A stretch of DNA of 64,000 nt. Source: Tolypeutes matacus (Eukaryota; Chordata; Mammalia; Cingulata; Chlamyphoridae). Location: contig JAKSZT010054581.1 in the NCBI GenBank assembly GCA_026826555.1, forward strand, positions 2,141,415 through 2,205,414, in the 5' to 3' direction. The notes under the pieces are model-generated. The model did no database searches, was not told the origin of the DNA, and worked only from the letters and a program-made list of their open reading frames with translations. The translations under genes and the position numbers were made by a program. Positions 1 through 11,639 of this stretch are shown here, piece after piece. The first letter of the stretch is position 1; the number at the start of each line of letters is the position of its first letter.

Positions 1-700
1 GCTATCTGCCATGACCATAGGACTTAGGTGTCTCCAGAGCTCTCAGGAGCTCCACTATTTGGGGTAGTATCTATTTTACTCTATGAGATCCTGCTGAGAT
101 GTGCATAAGCAATACCTTTGAAATGACCCCTCAACTCACTTTGAAGACTCTTGGCCATATAAACTCATTTGTCTTTACCTTTTCCCCCTTTTATTCAATG
201 TCTTTTTCCAGTTGCATTGCTAGTTGGTGCTTGGTATTAATCCCTCACTGCCAAGGAGGCTCATCTGTGTGAGTCATGTCCCATGCTGGGGGGAAGGTAA
301 TGCATTTATATGCTGAGTTTGGCTTAGAAAGAGGCCACATTTGAGCAACAGAGATACTCAGTAGGTAACACTTTAGCACCCTACAACATGCTGTTTCAAA
401 TTCAAGAGCAAAGGCTCATAAGCACAGTCATCATCAAGCGCCCATCATTGTATCATCCTTCTTCACTAGTCTTTGCCCCTGTACTTGTGAGATGTGGCAG
501 AGCTTCTCAGGATAGTAATTCAATATTCTTTCAGTTAGTGTGTGAATCTACTCACTGTGACAATGCCCCATTAAGATTTGAACACATTGATATACCTTAT
601 ATGTATGCCCAGGTTAACTCCCTCCCATGACAACTCCTATCACTGACACCCAACACCAATTATCCTCCCCTGCCACAGTTGTAACCCTTCTGTGATCCAA
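1..700 (-). repeat. Dispersed L1-associated repeat, antisense copy (partial)
   Basis: Positions 1-400 read in reverse match 53560-54010: both carry the blocks around GTTGCTCAAATGTGGCC, the AGGCAAACTCAGCATAT-type block and the GGGACATGACTC block in the same order. The copy is cut by the window start. The part from 400 to 700 looks like a continuation of the same element, but I could match it less well. The 80-residue open frame at 388-630 lies in this repeat and has no recognisable domain. I cannot name the family; other copies in this window end in an L1-like 3' terminus. Confidence 0.6.
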
Positions 701-959
701 AACTTCTTCAAAAATGAAGCCAAGAATATCGCCAAATACAATTAATAGGGAAATGATATTATGATACGCTTAAACATAAGAAATAAAATACATAATAATT
801 TAGAAAACTAAAATAAACTAAAATAAAATAATTGGAATAATAAAAAATATGAAAAATATTTTTTTAAAAATTTTGGCCTTTTGCCTTTCATCACAATAAT
901 ATCTGTTGTCATATGTGTACAATGACATTTTCTTCCATTTCTTCCTCAGTGTCTTACTT

Positions 960-1300
960 TTTTTCATTTTGTCTTCAAAGAAGTTTTAGGTCATAGTAAA
1001 GTCACATACAGAATATAGGGGATGCCTATATACCCAACATCCACCCCTTTTCCCCCTTCACATAATATCCTTTTTATATGTGGATGGTACATTTGTTACA
1101 ACTGATGTAAAAATATTACAACATAGCTACTAACCATGATCAGTTGTTTACATCTCAGTTTTCATTTTAGACCATACATTTTTATAAATTTTGGATGAAA
1201 TTTAACATGGCTTTTATCCATCATTGCAAGATCATGCTGAACACTTCCATTGCCCCCTAAATACCCTTCTTCCATCTATTCTATTCCTCACTCACCCTCC
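960..1300 (-). mobile_element. L1 3'-end fragment, antisense
   Basis: The stretch with ATACCCAACATCCACCCC and GGTACATTTGTTACAACTGATG resembles the antisense 3'-terminal part of old mammalian L1 (L1M type). Similar wording recurs at 3370-3860 and 18280-19100 in this window, which supports a repeat origin. Boundaries are approximate. Confidence 0.5.
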
Positions 1301-2134
1301 CTTCAGAGCCCAGGTTAACCACCAGGCTTCACTCCTTGAAGGACAAAATTCATAGATACTTGCAGCAATGCTGAGGGCTTGACACATTGGTCTGAAAAAG
1401 ACAAGCTTTTATAAGCAGCATCTTTATGAGTTTGTGTTTGGTAGCAAATATTTTAATGGGCTGAATTTTTACAAATTAATGATATATTCTGTAGAAATCT
1501 GGTACTTTTTTGCTACTCTTTGGTGACAGAAATTAAATTAATGTGTATGTTGTCAAGGACCAACATGTGGATTGTCTGGGTACACCCTCTGGGTTGTGAT
1601 CCATGAGGAATTGAGAGGGCTTTGCCCTCAGACACATCTCCTCTGAGAGGTAAGACTAAACAGAACAGACAAGAGTTATTAAACATTTGCATCACTGGGC
1701 TGGGAGAACAAGAGACCTTGAGCAGAAAAGATACTTAAGGGGCTTCCCTGAGGAGCTGCTGTGGAAGAAATTCTGAGAACACCAAACACAAACTTGATCC
1801 CCATCACTGTTTTTCCCTAGGCCCTGTTTTGAGTCATAATGTTTTCTGAATATTTAACCAAACTTTATATTCTGGACTTGAGGCCCTATTTGAATCCTGG
1901 TTTTCAGAAATGTGGGTTTGGTAGCTCCATCTTTATATACACTTGTTCACAATATAAAATCACCAAATTTGGGGAAATACTAAGCATGTTTTGAGAAAAA
2001 TAAATAAAGTAATATAATCAACTGTGCCCACTTGCATAGGAAATCCTGCATAAAAATCAGTGCAGTTATTACCTCATTTTCATGAACATCAAACTCATGG
2101 TGATATTAAAATAATAATTCAGCCCTTAGATTAG
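1300..2134. other. Non-coding sequence, no recognised feature
   Basis: I find no gene or confidently named repeat here. The 60-codon minus-strand frame at 1513-1695 shows no domain. The stretch 1560-1760 is slightly richer in G and C and might be an old LTR remnant, but nothing decides it. Confidence 0.4.
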
Positions 2135-2215
2135 ATTGTAAGCCCACTGGAAAGGTTCTGTGCCTAATTTTGTGTGAGGCACTTATTGTTAAAGCTCAAT
2201 AAATATTCAACAAGA
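2135..2215 (+). repeat. Ancient L2/MIR-like 3' end
   Basis: The wording from GATTGTAAGCCCACTGGAAA through to AGCTCAATAAATATTCAAC follows the pattern of ancient mammalian L2 or MIR 3' ends (a 'gattgtaagct ... gctcaataaat' consensus). It is short and diverged. Confidence 0.45.
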
Positions 2216-2224
2216 AGAAAAAAG

Positions 2225-2470
2225 AAGTAATGGATGAAAATTCCCAAACCTGATGAAAGACATGAATATACACATCCAGGAATCTCCACAAACTCCAAGT
2301 ACAATAGATTCAAGGAAATCTACTCCAAGACATTTTAGAGTAAAGCTGTCAAAGTACAACAACAAGGGCAAGGTTTTGCATGCAGCAAGAGATAAGTGCT
2401 CTGTACATAAAGCAAATGGATCTCTCCTAATTGAAAATGCATCTATAAAATCCTATGAATATCTTTAGTT
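2225..2470 (+). mobile_element. L1 ORF1 fragment, sense
   Basis: The plus-strand translation (frame of 2253-2468) parallels the carboxy-terminal half of the L1 ORF1 protein seen at 47990-48170. Shared landmarks are MKDMNIHIQESPQTP against the IQEAQHTPNSIN region, followed by PRHFRVKLSKYN and HAARDK. ORF1 encodes the L1 RNA-binding chaperone. This is a diverged, truncated piece. Confidence 0.7.
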
Positions 2471-2799
2471 AGCAACAACATAGGTGCCATAAAAATAAAA
2501 AGCCTAGCAATACTGTTTTCCTATTATTTGTGGAAGAGGTAATACCTCCATGAAAATCCCTAGGAAAGGAGATATATTCTTTTACCCAGTTCAAAGTATC
2601 TAGATTGTGCACCCAAAGATTTCCAAAGCATTCGGTCTCCTCACATGTTTGCTTTGAGTGTTGTGCATAAGCACCTTCCATCTCTTAATGCAATATTTTA
2701 TGAATAAAAGACAATATAAGATGTTTTTAAAAGTAGTGTGTTGATAATGGAAGAACCAAGTATTCCTCTCTTAAAATCTGCCAATATTTGTGTCATATT

Positions 2800-3300
2800 G
2801 GGGCCCTGACATTAGGTGCATATATATTTATACTTTTTATGCCTCATTAGCAGTGTGTATCATCTCCTGTATCAGTTTTTGACTGAAAGTGTAATTTATC
2901 TGTTATTGGTATAGATAATGCTGCTCTCTTTTGGTTCTTCTTTTCATCATATATATATATTTCCATTCTTTCACTTTTAAGCTATTTGTTTCTTTGAATT
3001 AAGGGTGAGTTTTCTGGAAACATCATAACGTAGGATCATGCATTTTTATCCACTCTGCCAATTGCTAACTTTTGACTGGATAGTTTAATCCATTTGCATT
3101 GAAAGTAGCTACTGTTGAAACAGGAATTTTTCCTGTAATTTATAAGTCATAACTTTTTTGAACCTCAATTCTTCTGTTAATACCTACATTCATATTTATT
3201 TGAGTTTTGTACTGTGCCATTTTGATTCCTTTCTCATTTAGTCCTGAATATATTTTTTATATTAGTCCATTGTGTTTGCAGTGGACCTACACTTTAATAC
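2800..3300 (-). mobile_element. L1 ORF2 5' (endonuclease) fragment, antisense
   Basis: Text around 3045-3110 (CCACTCTGCCAATTGCTAAC followed by TTTGACTGG and AATCCATTTGCATTGAA) is the reverse of the ORF2 start seen in the large L1 at 48560-48610. That region encodes the beginning of the endonuclease domain. It is heavily mutated. Confidence 0.6.
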
Positions 3301-5284
3301 CATAAATCTACAACAACCATGCAGAATTTGATACCAACTTAATTTCAATAGCATACACATTCCCTCTTCTATATGCCTCCATCCCCCCACCATTTTAGTG
3401 TACTACTTATAAATTATATCTTTTTTATTAGAGAAATTTTAGGATTATTGAACAATCTTACTTTAAATACAGTGGTCATTTATGCCAACTTATCATTAAC
3501 ACTTGTCATTGGTGTGCAACATTTGTTACAATTGATGAAAGCAAATTTTATAAATTGTCCTATTAACTATAGTCCATGTTTTAACTCAAGGTTAATTGTG
3601 TAGTTCCATGGAATTGTATTTTTAATTTTTAGTCTAATACCATAAAGAATAGTATTCCACCTTTTAATCACATTCAGATATATATTATATGGGTGTGAAT
3701 TACTTTCACATTGTTGTGCTGCCATCATCACCATCCATTACTAAACATTTCCATCATTCCAAATAGGAACCATGTACATTTTAAGCCTTACCTGTCTATT
3801 CCCTAGCCCCACTGCTTCCCTTGGTAACCTATATTCTAGATTTTGACTCCCTGTGTGTGCTTATACTATTTTTTCCCAACTCAGTGAAATACTAGAAATT
3901 TTGTCTTTGTATGTCTGACTTACTTCACTCACCTTGCTATCATCAAATTTCATCCATGTAGTTGCATGTATCAGGAATTCTTTCCTTTTTATGACTGAAT
4001 AATATCTCATTGTATGAATATGCCCCAATTTATTTATCAATTCATCAGTTGATAGATACCTGAGTTGCTTACATCTTTTGGCCTTTATAAATAATGCTGA
4101 TATGAATAATGTGGTGTTCAAATATTTGTTCAAGAACCTGCTTACAATTCTTGTGGGTATATATCTAGTGGTGGGATTGTCAGATCATGGGATAATTCTA
4201 TAGGTAGCTTTCTTAGGAGCCTCCAGAGTGTTTTCTACAGAGGCTGCACCATTTTATTTTGCTAGCAGCAGTGAATGAGTGTTTCTATTTTCCACAAAAT
4301 CAACATTTGTTTATGTATCTTTTATTAATAGCCACCATTTTATTTTAGGTATGAAATGGTATCTCATTATGGTTTCATTTGCATTTGCTTACTGGCTAAT
4401 GATATTCAGCATCTTTTCTTTTCCTTTCAGGCCATGTGAATCTTTTCTTTGGAGAGCTTTCTATTCTAGTCTTTCACCCTTATCTTGATACAGTTTTTTT
4501 GCTTTGTGATGATAAATTGAAGGATATCTTTATATATTTTGGCTATTAAACTTTTATTGGATATATGGTTTCCAAATATTTTCTCCCATTTTGAAGGACA
4601 TTGTTTTACATTGATGATAAAATCCTTTGAGGGACTAAAGTTTTTTTATTTTATTTTGATGGATACTGTACTGTATTCTACTGGACTCCAGAATTTCAAT
4701 ATAGTTGTTTCTGCCTGTTTTATAGTTGTTCTGGTGGAAGAACTGATTCCAGGATCTCCCTATTCCATCTTCCCAGAACCCTCTACAAATTATATCTTTA
4801 TACATTGTATTCCCAATGATATATTAATCATGCTTTTTGTATATTTTCATTTTAGGACCTGCAATAAGTCAAGAATGGCATTACATAAAAAATTACTGTA
4901 TAATAATACTTTAATTTTTAATTACCCCTATAGTTATCTTTATCAGAGGCCTTTATTTATTTATGCTGCTTTGAGCCACGGTTTTGACTCTTTTCCTTTC
5001 AGTCCAAATAAATTCCTTTGGCATTATTTGTTGGGATTTACTTGTCATGATGTACCCCTTCAAGTTCTTTCTTTTGTCTGTGAAGGTTTTAATTTCTCCA
5101 TCATTTTTAAAAAGATATCTCACTGGATTTAACATTTCTGCATGGCAACTGATCTCTCTCATCCCTTTAAGTATATCTTCCTTCTGCCTTCTTGCTGCTA
5201 TGTTTCTGACAAATTGACACTTAATCTGATTGGAATTCCCTGTGTTTAACTTGGGACATATCTCTTACACCTTTCAGAACCCTT

Positions 5285-5291
5285 TTCTTGT

Positions 5292-5323
<32 letters not shown>
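5285..5323. repeat. Poly-T tract
   Basis: A run of T interrupted only by one or two G at its edges, inside the antisense L1 ORF1 region. It may be an internal A-tract of ORF1 that expanded. Confidence 0.9.
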
Positions 5324-5324
<1 letters not shown>

Positions 5325-5524
5325 AGTTTGCTCTATTTAGGGTTTCTTTAGATTCTTGAATGTGTGTATGCATGCCTTTCATTAAAGTTGGGAAATTGTT
5401 GCCTTTATTATTTTGAATTTTTCTTCTACAACTTTCTCTATTTCTCCTTTTACTTGGAATCCCATACTGCATAATTTGATTCACTTGATGGTGTCCTTCA
5501 GGTCACTCAGGCTTTGTTTACTTT

Positions 5525-5632
5525 TTAAAATTTTTTATTTTATTTTATTTTACTGGGAGGTCCTGGAGATCAAACTCAGGTCCCTCCATATGGGAGACAG
5601 ATGTCCAACCATTTGAGCCACATCCAATCCCT
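5525..5632 (-). repeat. tRNA-derived SINE (DAS-like), antisense
   Basis: In reverse it begins GGGATTGGATGTGGCTCAAA, goes on through a GGTTGGACA block and a GACCTGAG box-B-like part, and ends in an A-rich (TAAAA)n tail. This is the head and tail arrangement of the tRNA-derived SINE abundant in armadillo-like genomes. It sits within the antisense L1. Confidence 0.75.
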
Positions 5633-7084
5633 GTTTACTATTTTAAAGTTCCTTTTTATTTCAGCTACTCAGCCTGAATATTTTCAAATGACTTGTCCTC
5701 AAGATCACTAATTCTTTCTTTTGAAAGCCCCAACCAGCCTCTAGAGATTTTTTCATTTCAGTTACTGAGATCATCAGCTCCCATATTTCTGTTTTTTTAC
5801 TGAATGGGAATTTCAAATTGATTCCTATATTCTTCATTCATTTTTTTCTCAAGTACTTTGTACTTTCTCCATGTTTGCCTTTATCTCCAACTGCATATTG
5901 ACTGTTATGCTTTAAAACTTATGTCTAGATTGTACAATGCCTGGACCTCATCTTTTATGGTTTCTGTATATTTATCTTGTTCTTTAAATGGGCCATCATT
6001 TCCTACTTCTTACTTTTTCTTGTTTGTCTTTTAATCTGTTGCACACTGCAAATCTTAATATTTTAAAGTTTTAAGTCTGTAATTTAGTCACTATGCTATC
6101 TTTCTTTAAGTTTGAATCCACATAGTGATATGACATAGATTTTCTTGAGTGTCAGGAGCTGACCAAATATATATTAAAAACACTTTTTGCAGTCTTTGCA
6201 ATTTGCTCTGCTTTGCCTGGTAAAATTTTCTCTGGTTGTCTCCTTCAGAGCCTAGCCCTCCTTTCAAGAAGTTCTTCCAGAGGCTAATGTGAAGTTCAGT
6301 GTCCTCTCTGTCATTCTGATTATGAATAGAGCCACGGAACCTAATTCTTTTCTTGTGATTATCTTTGGATGTGGCCTTAAAAATGTCCATTGACAGTTTT
6401 CAGGAGCTCAAATGTTCCCTCTACTTCATTTGAAATAGACTTTCACCCCCTTCTTTGTGTGCTATTGTGTGATTTAGTGCAGGTAGGCATTCCTTTGTCC
6501 TAGGCCTCTTTGAATTAATTATTTCATATGCTGCTTTAGTTGTCTGCTTTAGTTCTCTGCCTTCAAGACAGTTTCTTGGAAGTCAAGTTTGAGACAAGTT
6601 TATTGGTTCTAGCACTTAGACTTACACCAGAAAGAGTGACACTGACATACAGGAACAAAAAGATGTGAGTGAATGGGACTTATTCTGCTCCCTCTAGAAA
6701 TAGGCCAAGGATGAAAAATGGGAGTGCAGACTTGTTCCACCCTGCACTGAGAAGGAGCTGAGTGAGTGGACAAGAATACCAAGAGATTCTCCTATGTCTT
6801 TTGAAACTGTGTTTACTTCATACAGCACTTGCCCTGGTACTGTAGCACTTTAACTGTTTTCTGCAGTTTTAGGGATGTAGGGTGAAATTCACTGGCATTT
6901 CCCACAATTTTACTATCTCTAACTCCAGCTGGTCCTTAGATGCAGCACAATATTCTACTAGACCAGGTTTTCAAAATAAATACTTGATCCAGATTCTTCC
7001 TACTTGTTCAATCATTTTGATAGTGGAGAACCTGATAACAGGATCTTCCTAGCCCACCATTTTCTCTCTAAACATCTCTAAGAG

Positions 7085-8755
7085 GTATCTTGAGAAGATC
7101 AAAAAATAAAAACATATGAAAACTTACAGGATGCTGTGAATGGAGTGCTAAGAAGGTTATTTAGAGATCTTAATGCCTACATTAGAAAGAATAATCACAC
7201 ATCAATAAACCAACTTCACAATTAAAGAAACTAGATAGAAAAACTAAATGCAAAGGTAGTAAAAGGAATAAAATATTAAAGACTAAAGCAGAGGTAAATG
7301 AAATAGGGAATAGAAAAACAATAGAACCAACAAAATCAAAATTTGTTTTTTAATAAATCAATAAAATTGACAAATCTTTTGCAAGAAAGACAAAGAAAAA
7401 GAGAGAACACAAATGACTCAAACTGGGAATGTATGTAAGGAACTATTACCAATTAAAGTCATAAAAAGGATTTTAAGGGAGTACTATGAACAATTATTTG
7501 CCAACAATTTAGAAAGCCTGGGTGAAATTGACAAATTCCTTGAAATATGCAAATTATTTAATCTGACACAAGAAGAAACATAAAAGCAAAAAAGAACAAT
7601 ATAGGTAAAGAGATTGAATCAGTATTTGAACAAATCCCCCTGAAAAAGCCCAGGACTGAATGGTTTCATTGCTGAATTCTATGAAGAATTGAAAGAAGAT
7701 TTAACAATAATTATTTGCAAAATCTTCCAAAAAAAAATAGAAGAGTGGAGATTATTTCCTTAATCATTCTATTAGGCCAATATTATCATGAAACCAAATT
7801 CAGAAAAAGACAGCACAAGAAAATAAAATTATAGACAAATATCTCATCAATATGGATGCAAAAATCCTAAAAAATCCCCAGTAAAATACTGGCAAACCAA
7901 ATCCAACAGTATATTAAAATAATTATGCATAGGGATCAATTGGGATGTACTCAAGGAATGCAAGGATAGCGCAATATAAGAAAATCAATTAAAACGCTTT
8001 AATAGAAAGAAAGATTTGACATGATGAGAAGAATTTATGAGAAACCCAATACAAATATCATATTCAATGTTGAAAGACTGAAAGCTTTTTCCATAAGATC
8101 AGGAATAATAAAAAGATACCCTTTGTCACTACCATTATTCAAAATCATAGAGAAAGCTCTAGCAATTAAGCTAGAGAAAGAAATAAAAGACATTAAAATG
8201 GAAAGGAAGAGGTCAAATTTTCAGTATTCACAGATGACATGATTCTATATTTAGAAAAATGTAAAGAATATACAAGAAAGTTACTGTAACTAATAAATGA
8301 ATTCAGCAAAGTTACAGAATACAAGACAAACACCAAAAAGTCAGTTGTTTTTACATACAAGTAATGGACATTTGAAAATGAAACCAAGAAAACTGTTCAT
8401 TTTACAATAGCATCCACAAGAATACAATACCAAGGAAGAAATTTAACCAAGGAAGTGAAAGAGTTGTGCACTGAAAACTTCAAAACATTGATGTAGGAAA
8501 TTATAGAAGACTTAAATAAATATTTTTAAAGTCCCATTTTCATGGAATGGAAAACTTAATATTGTTAACATTTCAACAATGATCTACAAATTCTATTCAA
8601 TCTCTTTCAAAATTCCAGAAGTTTTTTGGTAGAAATGTAAAATCTGATTCTCAAATTCACGTAGCATTGCAAGGGGTTCCAAATAACCAATGCAGTCTTT
8701 ATGGAAGAGCAAATTCGGAGGACTCACACTGACTGATTTAAAACTTACTGCAACA
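7085..8755 (+). mobile_element. L1 ORF2 fragment, sense, truncated at both ends
   Basis: The plus strand parallels the large L1 from the endonuclease/RT linker into the RT and beyond. A 'REEL...FYEEL' type linker lies around 7600-7690, and 'YEKPNTNIIF' (8036-8065) parallels [10 protein letters not shown] at 50400-50440. The region 8225-8290 (CAGATGACATGATTCTATAT) is the RT active-site region. Many stops and frameshifts are present. It ends abruptly near 8755, shortly before the MFSD14A retrocopy. Confidence 0.75.
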
Positions 8756-9002
8756 CCACCATCAACCCTCAGGGAGCCTGTGGGATTCTCTTCCTGCGCC
8801 ATTGCAGTGTTGGGTCATGTTGGTGGGGCAGGCTCCAAGGAAAATCACAGGATATGATGCATCTCCGGAGGCAGACCTGGCCCTCCAGATGACGGTGAGG
8901 ACCTGGAGGGGCTCATCTGGCAGTAGTCACAGGATAGGACTCACCTCTGGGGAGGCCACCCAGGGAGTGGTTACAGCAGCTCTGGGGATCAAGAATGGTA
9001 AA

Positions 9003-10560
9003 ATGACCCAGGGAAAGAAGAAGAAACAGGCTGCGAACAGCAGTATCATGCTGGCCAAGAAGATCATCAGTAAGGACGGAGGCACCGCTCAAGGAATATG
9101 TTCCCTAGTGTTTATTATGCAGTTCCCCTCATTTTTTGGAGTTTTTTGCTTGGGGATTATTGATGCACCTGGTGGTATTGCATGAAATCTTTCCTAAACA
9201 TACATTTCTGAGGAATCGCCTAATTCAAGGAGTAAAGGCTATTGTGTCATTCTCAGTGCCACAATTATTGATGCTCTTTCTAATGTTTGGGGCCAAAAAT
9301 CCTTCTTGCTACTAACAGTATTTTTCACATGTGCCCCAATTCCATTCATGAAGATCAGCCCATGATGGTACTTTGCTGTTATCTCTGTTTCCTGGGTTTT
9401 TGCTGTGAATTTCTCCATGGTATTTGCATATTTATCAGATATAATCCTAGAACATGAAAGAAGTATGGCTTCTTCATTTGGTAATATTTGCTGCTAGTTT
9501 AGCAATCAGCCCTACAATTGTGGCTTACCTTGGGTAAGTATATGGAGACAGAAATAGCTGTTTCAGCAATAGGTTTGCTAGATATTTGTTTCATTCTTAT
9601 TGCATGCCAAAGTCATTGCCTGTGATGATGTGGCCAGTCATGGGGAGCCCTGATTTTCTGGGAACAGGCTGACCTCTTTGTACCTTAAAAGGGGGGGGGG
9701 GCAAGATTCCATTGTACTAATAATCTGCATTACAGTATTCCTCCCCTACCTAATGGAGGCAGGCCAGTATACCAGCTATTTTTAATACCTCAGACACATA
9801 ATGCAATTTTCACCAGAATGTGTTGCAGCATTTATAGTAGTCCTTGACCTTCTTTCCATTATTGCATAAACTATACTCAAGTTTACTTATGAGATCATTT
9901 GGAAATAAGAACACCATTTAATTGGCTCTAGGATTTCAAATACTACAGTTGGCATGGTACAGATGGTTCAGAATTTTGGATGATGTGGGCTGCTGAGGCA
10001 GTAGCAACCATGTCTAGCATTACCTTTCTAGCTGTCAGTGCACTCTTTTCATGAACCACTTATGCTGGTCATCAAGGTCTTATTCAAGGAATGATAACAG
10101 GAATTCAAGGGTTGTGCAATTTTCTGGGACCACCCCTTTATGGATTCATATTCTGCATATTTTATGTGGAACTTAAAGATTAGCTAATAACAGGAACAGA
10201 CATGGGAACAACCACAAGTTCAGAACACAATTTTAAACAGAATCCCACCATCCCTGTTTCCCTTCCTCTTTGGAACCTGTTCAGTACTGCTGGCTCTACT
10301 TGTTGCCTTGTTTATTATGGAACATACCAACTTAAGCTTAAGGCCTAGCAGATGGAAAAACTACTGTGGGTGTCACAACCATCCTTTTAATACACAAGCC
10401 CTAGGAGAGGCCAAAAAAACATTCAACATTTAACCCAGATCAAAAGTGTGTGTGATGAAAAAAATCAAGAAGATGGTTTTATCAGCACCCAGGACTTAGT
10501 TTTCAGCTGTTGTTCTGTAAGTACATTCCATTTCAATCCATGATGTAATTTAAGATTGTC
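9003..10560 (+). pseudogene. MFSD14A: MFSD14A processed pseudogene
   Basis: From the ATG at 9003 the translation begins MTQGKKKKQAANS and continues SIMLAKKIISKDGGTAQGI, the start of MFSD14A (hippocampus abundant transcript 1), a 12-helix major facilitator superfamily protein of uncertain substrate. Frame-shifted but collinear matches follow: a 'FPKHTFLRNRLIQGVKA'-like part near 9190-9240, 'FFTCAPIPFMKISP' near 9325-9365, 'GFQILQLAWYRWFRI' near 9925-9980, 'GMITGIQGLCNFLGP' near 10090-10130 and 'EHTNLSLRP' near 10320-10350. No introns are present, and there are numerous frameshifts and stops, so it is a dead retrocopy. Similarity to the 3' untranslated region may extend to about 10880. Sequence 8790-9002 may be the 5' untranslated part. 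I cannot place target duplications. Confidence 0.88.
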
Positions 10561-10879
10561 TTAAGAAATGTATATGCATTAACTTTGAAGGAACTAAAGA
10601 AAGAACTGAACAGATTTCCAAAGATGTTATAATTTCTTTTAAAATGAAACCTTCTGTTTATTAACACTAATGGCTTCCACTAAGCTCTTTGTCTTATTAT
10701 ATATTTAAATTTTAAAGCTTTGTTTCTAACTAGTTAGATATTAGCATATGTCTGTGCTTCCATTTCATTAACGTGTTGAGGTTTAACTGTGCATTGAGTC
10801 TCACTGAGACACAGTAGGTAACTATGGTTGTAGACCTGATCATTTTATCTTTGATAAAAAATTAAATCATTAATAAAAA

Positions 10880-11344
10880 TGCTAATACTGAACAAGCAGC
10901 CAGGTGGATGGAAAATTAATAATTATATTGATAATACAATTAAGGAGAAGGGACACTTAAGAAAAGAGCAGAGACAATGAGTGAAATATTATGAATGTAT
11001 ACCACATCCCTATGTGCCTTGGACTTCTTATGGTGATGACAAATAAACATCCAGAAAATATATGAACAATTACAGACAAGAATTCAAATAGCATTTATTT
11101 GGTATACTCAGTAAGAGGATTGGGGTTTTAATGTCTAATGGCAGTAGGTATTCCCGGGTGGTAAGATGGGATAATTTTTGTAATTGAAGGTGGCGAGGAT
11201 TGTGCAATATTATGAATAGGAGAAAACTCAGAGAATGGTAGGAATGGGAGCGCTAGTGAAGAGAATGTTTAAATTGCAGATATGCTTAAACTATTGGAGA
11301 AATAGAATGAGCAACTGGAAGAACAGAAATATTTCAATGCACTA
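10880..11344. other. Non-coding sequence, no recognised feature
   Basis: An A/T-rich interval between the MFSD14A retrocopy and the USP17-like tandem. I see no coding signal or named repeat. The 67-codon plus-strand frame at 11235-11438 runs into the USP17-like relic and is not a gene. Confidence 0.4.
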
Positions 11345-11632
11345 CAAGATATTGCATCATGAGCACTATGGAGGCTCACATGGTCTGGGCCTGACATCAT
11401 ACTGGGAGGGTGTTCAAGCCATCTGTTGTACTGCCTAGGAGGTATCATAGGCAGCAGAAGGAAGTTGCTCATGAATTTCTCATACTGAAACTGAACACCA
11501 TGCAGAAAGCATGCTTCCATGGAAACAGGAAGTTAGACAAACACTCCTCAGAAACTTCAATCCCAAGTCAAATCCATGGAGGGTACTAGAGATCTCAAAT
11601 CAAGTATCTACACTACCATGAGGTTTTGGAGT
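11345..11632 (+). pseudogene. USP17-like deubiquitinase fragment (partial tandem copy)
   Basis: This stretch is a diverged copy of 12075-12350. Shared blocks in order are GGCAGCAG, GCTCATGAATTTCTCAT, AAGCATGCTTCCATGGAAAC, GGAGGGTACTAGAGATCTCA and the GTTTTGGA block. It covers only the middle of the catalytic domain (the DAHEFL region). It ends where the second copy's 5' part begins, so it is an incomplete unit of a head-to-tail duplication. It carries the same TAG (11587-11589) as the second copy (12310-12312). Other lesions are extensive, and it is the more diverged of the two. Confidence 0.8.
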
Positions 11633-11639
11633 GTTCTCT

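Larger units (their letters stand above)
3360..7072 (-). mobile_element. Old antisense L1, internally deleted
   Basis: Read on the minus strand, this block runs from an L1 5' end (about 7070) through ORF1 (5480-4950) into the 3' part of ORF2 and the 3' end (about 4850-3360). The minus-strand frame at 4953-5162 contains KNDGEIKTFTDKR, matching KNDGEFKIFTDKQ of ORF1 at 48310-48350, and 5221-5484 contains MKGMHTHIQESKETL. Between 3880 and 4450 the text matches the antisense ORF2 carboxy-terminal region (compare 51830-52270). Much of ORF2 is missing. The ORFs on the plus strand here, including the 197-codon one at 4539-5132, are shadows. Confidence 0.65.

Noticed and set aside
4539..5132. 197-codon plus-strand ORF
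   Set aside because: It lies antisense to L1 ORF2/ORF1 text on the minus strand, and its translation shows only the Phe/Tyr-rich bias expected of reversed A-rich L1 sequence.
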